DNA of 64,000 nucleotides, taken from NCBI RefSeq assembly GCF_048771995.1, contig NC_133030.1:15529501-15593500 (forward strand). Direction: 5' to 3'. Position 1 is the first letter of the stretch. Every line of letters begins with the position of its first letter. Source of the DNA: Taeniopygia guttata (taxonomy: Eukaryota > Chordata > Aves > Passeriformes > Estrildidae). The notes under the pieces are model-generated. The model was not told where the DNA came from. It saw only the letters and a list, made by a program, of their open reading frames with translations, and did not search any database. The position numbers were made by a program, and so were the translations under genes. Below are positions 62,766 through 64,000 of the stretch, in pieces.

Positions 62766-63832
62766 AAAAGACAATGTTACAAATATTATTACTCCACCGT
62801 TATCAATTCATTGACTTATTCCTCATTACAGTTAGCCATTTGCCTCCCAGTCTCAAAAGGGAATATTTATTTTTGAAATTATTTTTAATATTTTAATATT
62901 TTTAAATTATTTTCTTCCATGTATAAAGTGACAATATTAGATATTAGAACCCTTGAGCTTGAAAGGCACAGTGCTTACAAGATAGTATGAGGTTCATCAC
63001 CATGAGCGGCATTAAAAAAGCATATAGGAAAAATTTGTTCACTGTTTCCTAGTACAAGTATGGGAAACTCAAAAAAAAAAAGCTAGAAAAACTAGGTTAG
63101 CACAGTTGACTGAAGGTTAAATAGATAGACCCTTAGCATTAACCAGTGCTGTCATTCTTATGATAATGTCCTGCAAGGTCCCTGACCCTGTCGTGGACAT
63201 CCAAACACAGCTCTGCAACTTCTGAGTTTTAGCCATCACTAAAAAGAATTAACTTTGTGGGAGATTCCAGTAGTGCACACATATGCACCGCAGCTGGATA
63301 TCTCACAAAAATCTGAGATACAAGCAGCATTTTCATTCCATGTTCTGTGATATCAGACTGTATACTTTATTTACATAAATGTTTTTATACAGCAGAAATA
63401 CGTAGGAAATGTCAAACACCAGAAGGTGCAGCCACATGAATAAGCTTGATAGAGATATGCTGATTTATATGTAACAGAGATATCTATCTGAGCCACAATT
63501 TAGATCAATAAACCCACCACTGACTTATAGACTGCCACAGCAGGAAAAATCATGATAGAGGGTGTACCCTACAAACCTTTCAGATAAACAGATGATTAAA
63601 CACATGAAATAAATCAAAATGATCACACTGAGTACTGGATGTAGGCAAGAACAAAGCTCATGTCAGCTGTGTTGCTCTACAACTATTGCTGCTTTTATTT
63701 TACACCATAATGTGATCGGGCAAAGTTGTTTGTTATAGATAAATAGAGCTAATTACCACCAATTAAAGATGCACTAATTAACTCAGTTTTACCTGTTGCA
63801 AAACTCTATTAATAATCAATTCCAAAGATTTG
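62766..63832. other. Unique AT-rich non-coding DNA
   Basis: No supported gene. A strongly AT patch (62862-62910) has repeated taatattttaatattttt words. Confidence 0.5.
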
Positions 63833-63957
63833 GGCCAGGTTGGATGGGGCCCTGAACCAGCCTGATCTGGTGGAAGGTGTCCCTGTCCATGGCAAGGGGT
63901 TGGAAGGAGGTGACATGTAAGGTCTCTTTCAACCCAAACAATGCTATGATTCTGTGA
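63833..63957 (+). mobile_element. CR1 LINE 3' end fragment
   Basis: 'ccaggttggatggggccctg', 'ctgatctggtggaaggtgtc', 'ccatggcaaggggttggaag', 'caacccaaacaatgctatg' and the terminal 'atgattctgtga' are the CR1 3' end in sense orientation. Only about 125 bp; separate from the CR1 at 62330-62765, which has its own 3' end. Confidence 0.95.
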
Positions 63958-64000
63958 CTGTGAACAAGGAAGGACAGGGGGGAAAACCTAAAAAGAACAA

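Noticed and set aside
1..64000. CRISPR arrays, operons, rRNA, tRNA genes
   Set aside because: No regularly spaced repeats, no bacterial gene layout, and no tRNA or rRNA wording seen. A tRNAscan or Rfam search could still find a small RNA that I missed by eye.

Overview
This window looks like nuclear DNA of a bird, most likely a songbird. It is AT-rich, has no bacterial-style coding density, and carries at least seven truncated CR1 LINE fragments with the typical avian CR1 3' end (wording like 'ggttggaagggacct' near 'atagaatcat'). It also carries three LTR pieces that I recognise by text as bird endogenous-retrovirus LTRs. Two of these (1 to about 500, and about 49298-49645) resemble passerine families. 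Species, chromosome and any host gene cannot be named from the sequence alone.

I find no protein-coding gene I can support. The longest open frames (about 185 codons at 48003-48560 on +, 153 codons at 41860-42321 on -, 162 at 49487-49975 on +) match no family I know, are biased in composition or cross repeats, and mostly lack an ATG start. The window therefore reads as a gene desert or the inside of a very large intron. The best exon-like candidates are 17229-17301 and the acceptor-like sites at about 37993 and 38134. All are weak without alignment.

Layout: 1-500 LTR remnant; 500-7130 unique AT-rich DNA with simple repeats (A/GA tract near 2940, T/G-rich tract near 3455); 7131-7415 CR1(-); 7416-23860 unique, with a GC-shifted block at 10290-10760, a CpG-bearing block at 11690-12090 and an exon-like frame at 17186-17359; 23868-25030 two CR1(-) pieces; 27434-27830 CR1(-) beside an A-rich tract; 31694-32276 a near-complete avian solo LTR (-); 33249-33285 a run of 37 T; 34800-39500 unique DNA with several enhancer-like stretches, the most striking being a CpG-dense block at 37920-38225; 41890-42330 a CpG-bearing block; 45160-45195 a perfect 18-bp tandem duplication; 47955-48677 a pair of 43-bp direct repeats 680 bp apart; 49224-49720 a CR1(-) split by a solo LTR(-); 57417-57604 an A-run followed by a long purine tract; 57690-57970 an enhancer-like block with a perfect nuclear-receptor-like palindrome; 62330-63957 two CR1(+) pieces.

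There is no operon or pathway to describe. If the region has a function it is probably regulatory. The conservation-based claims are inference from sequence texture (motifs, CpG retention) and need a bird-to-mammal alignment.
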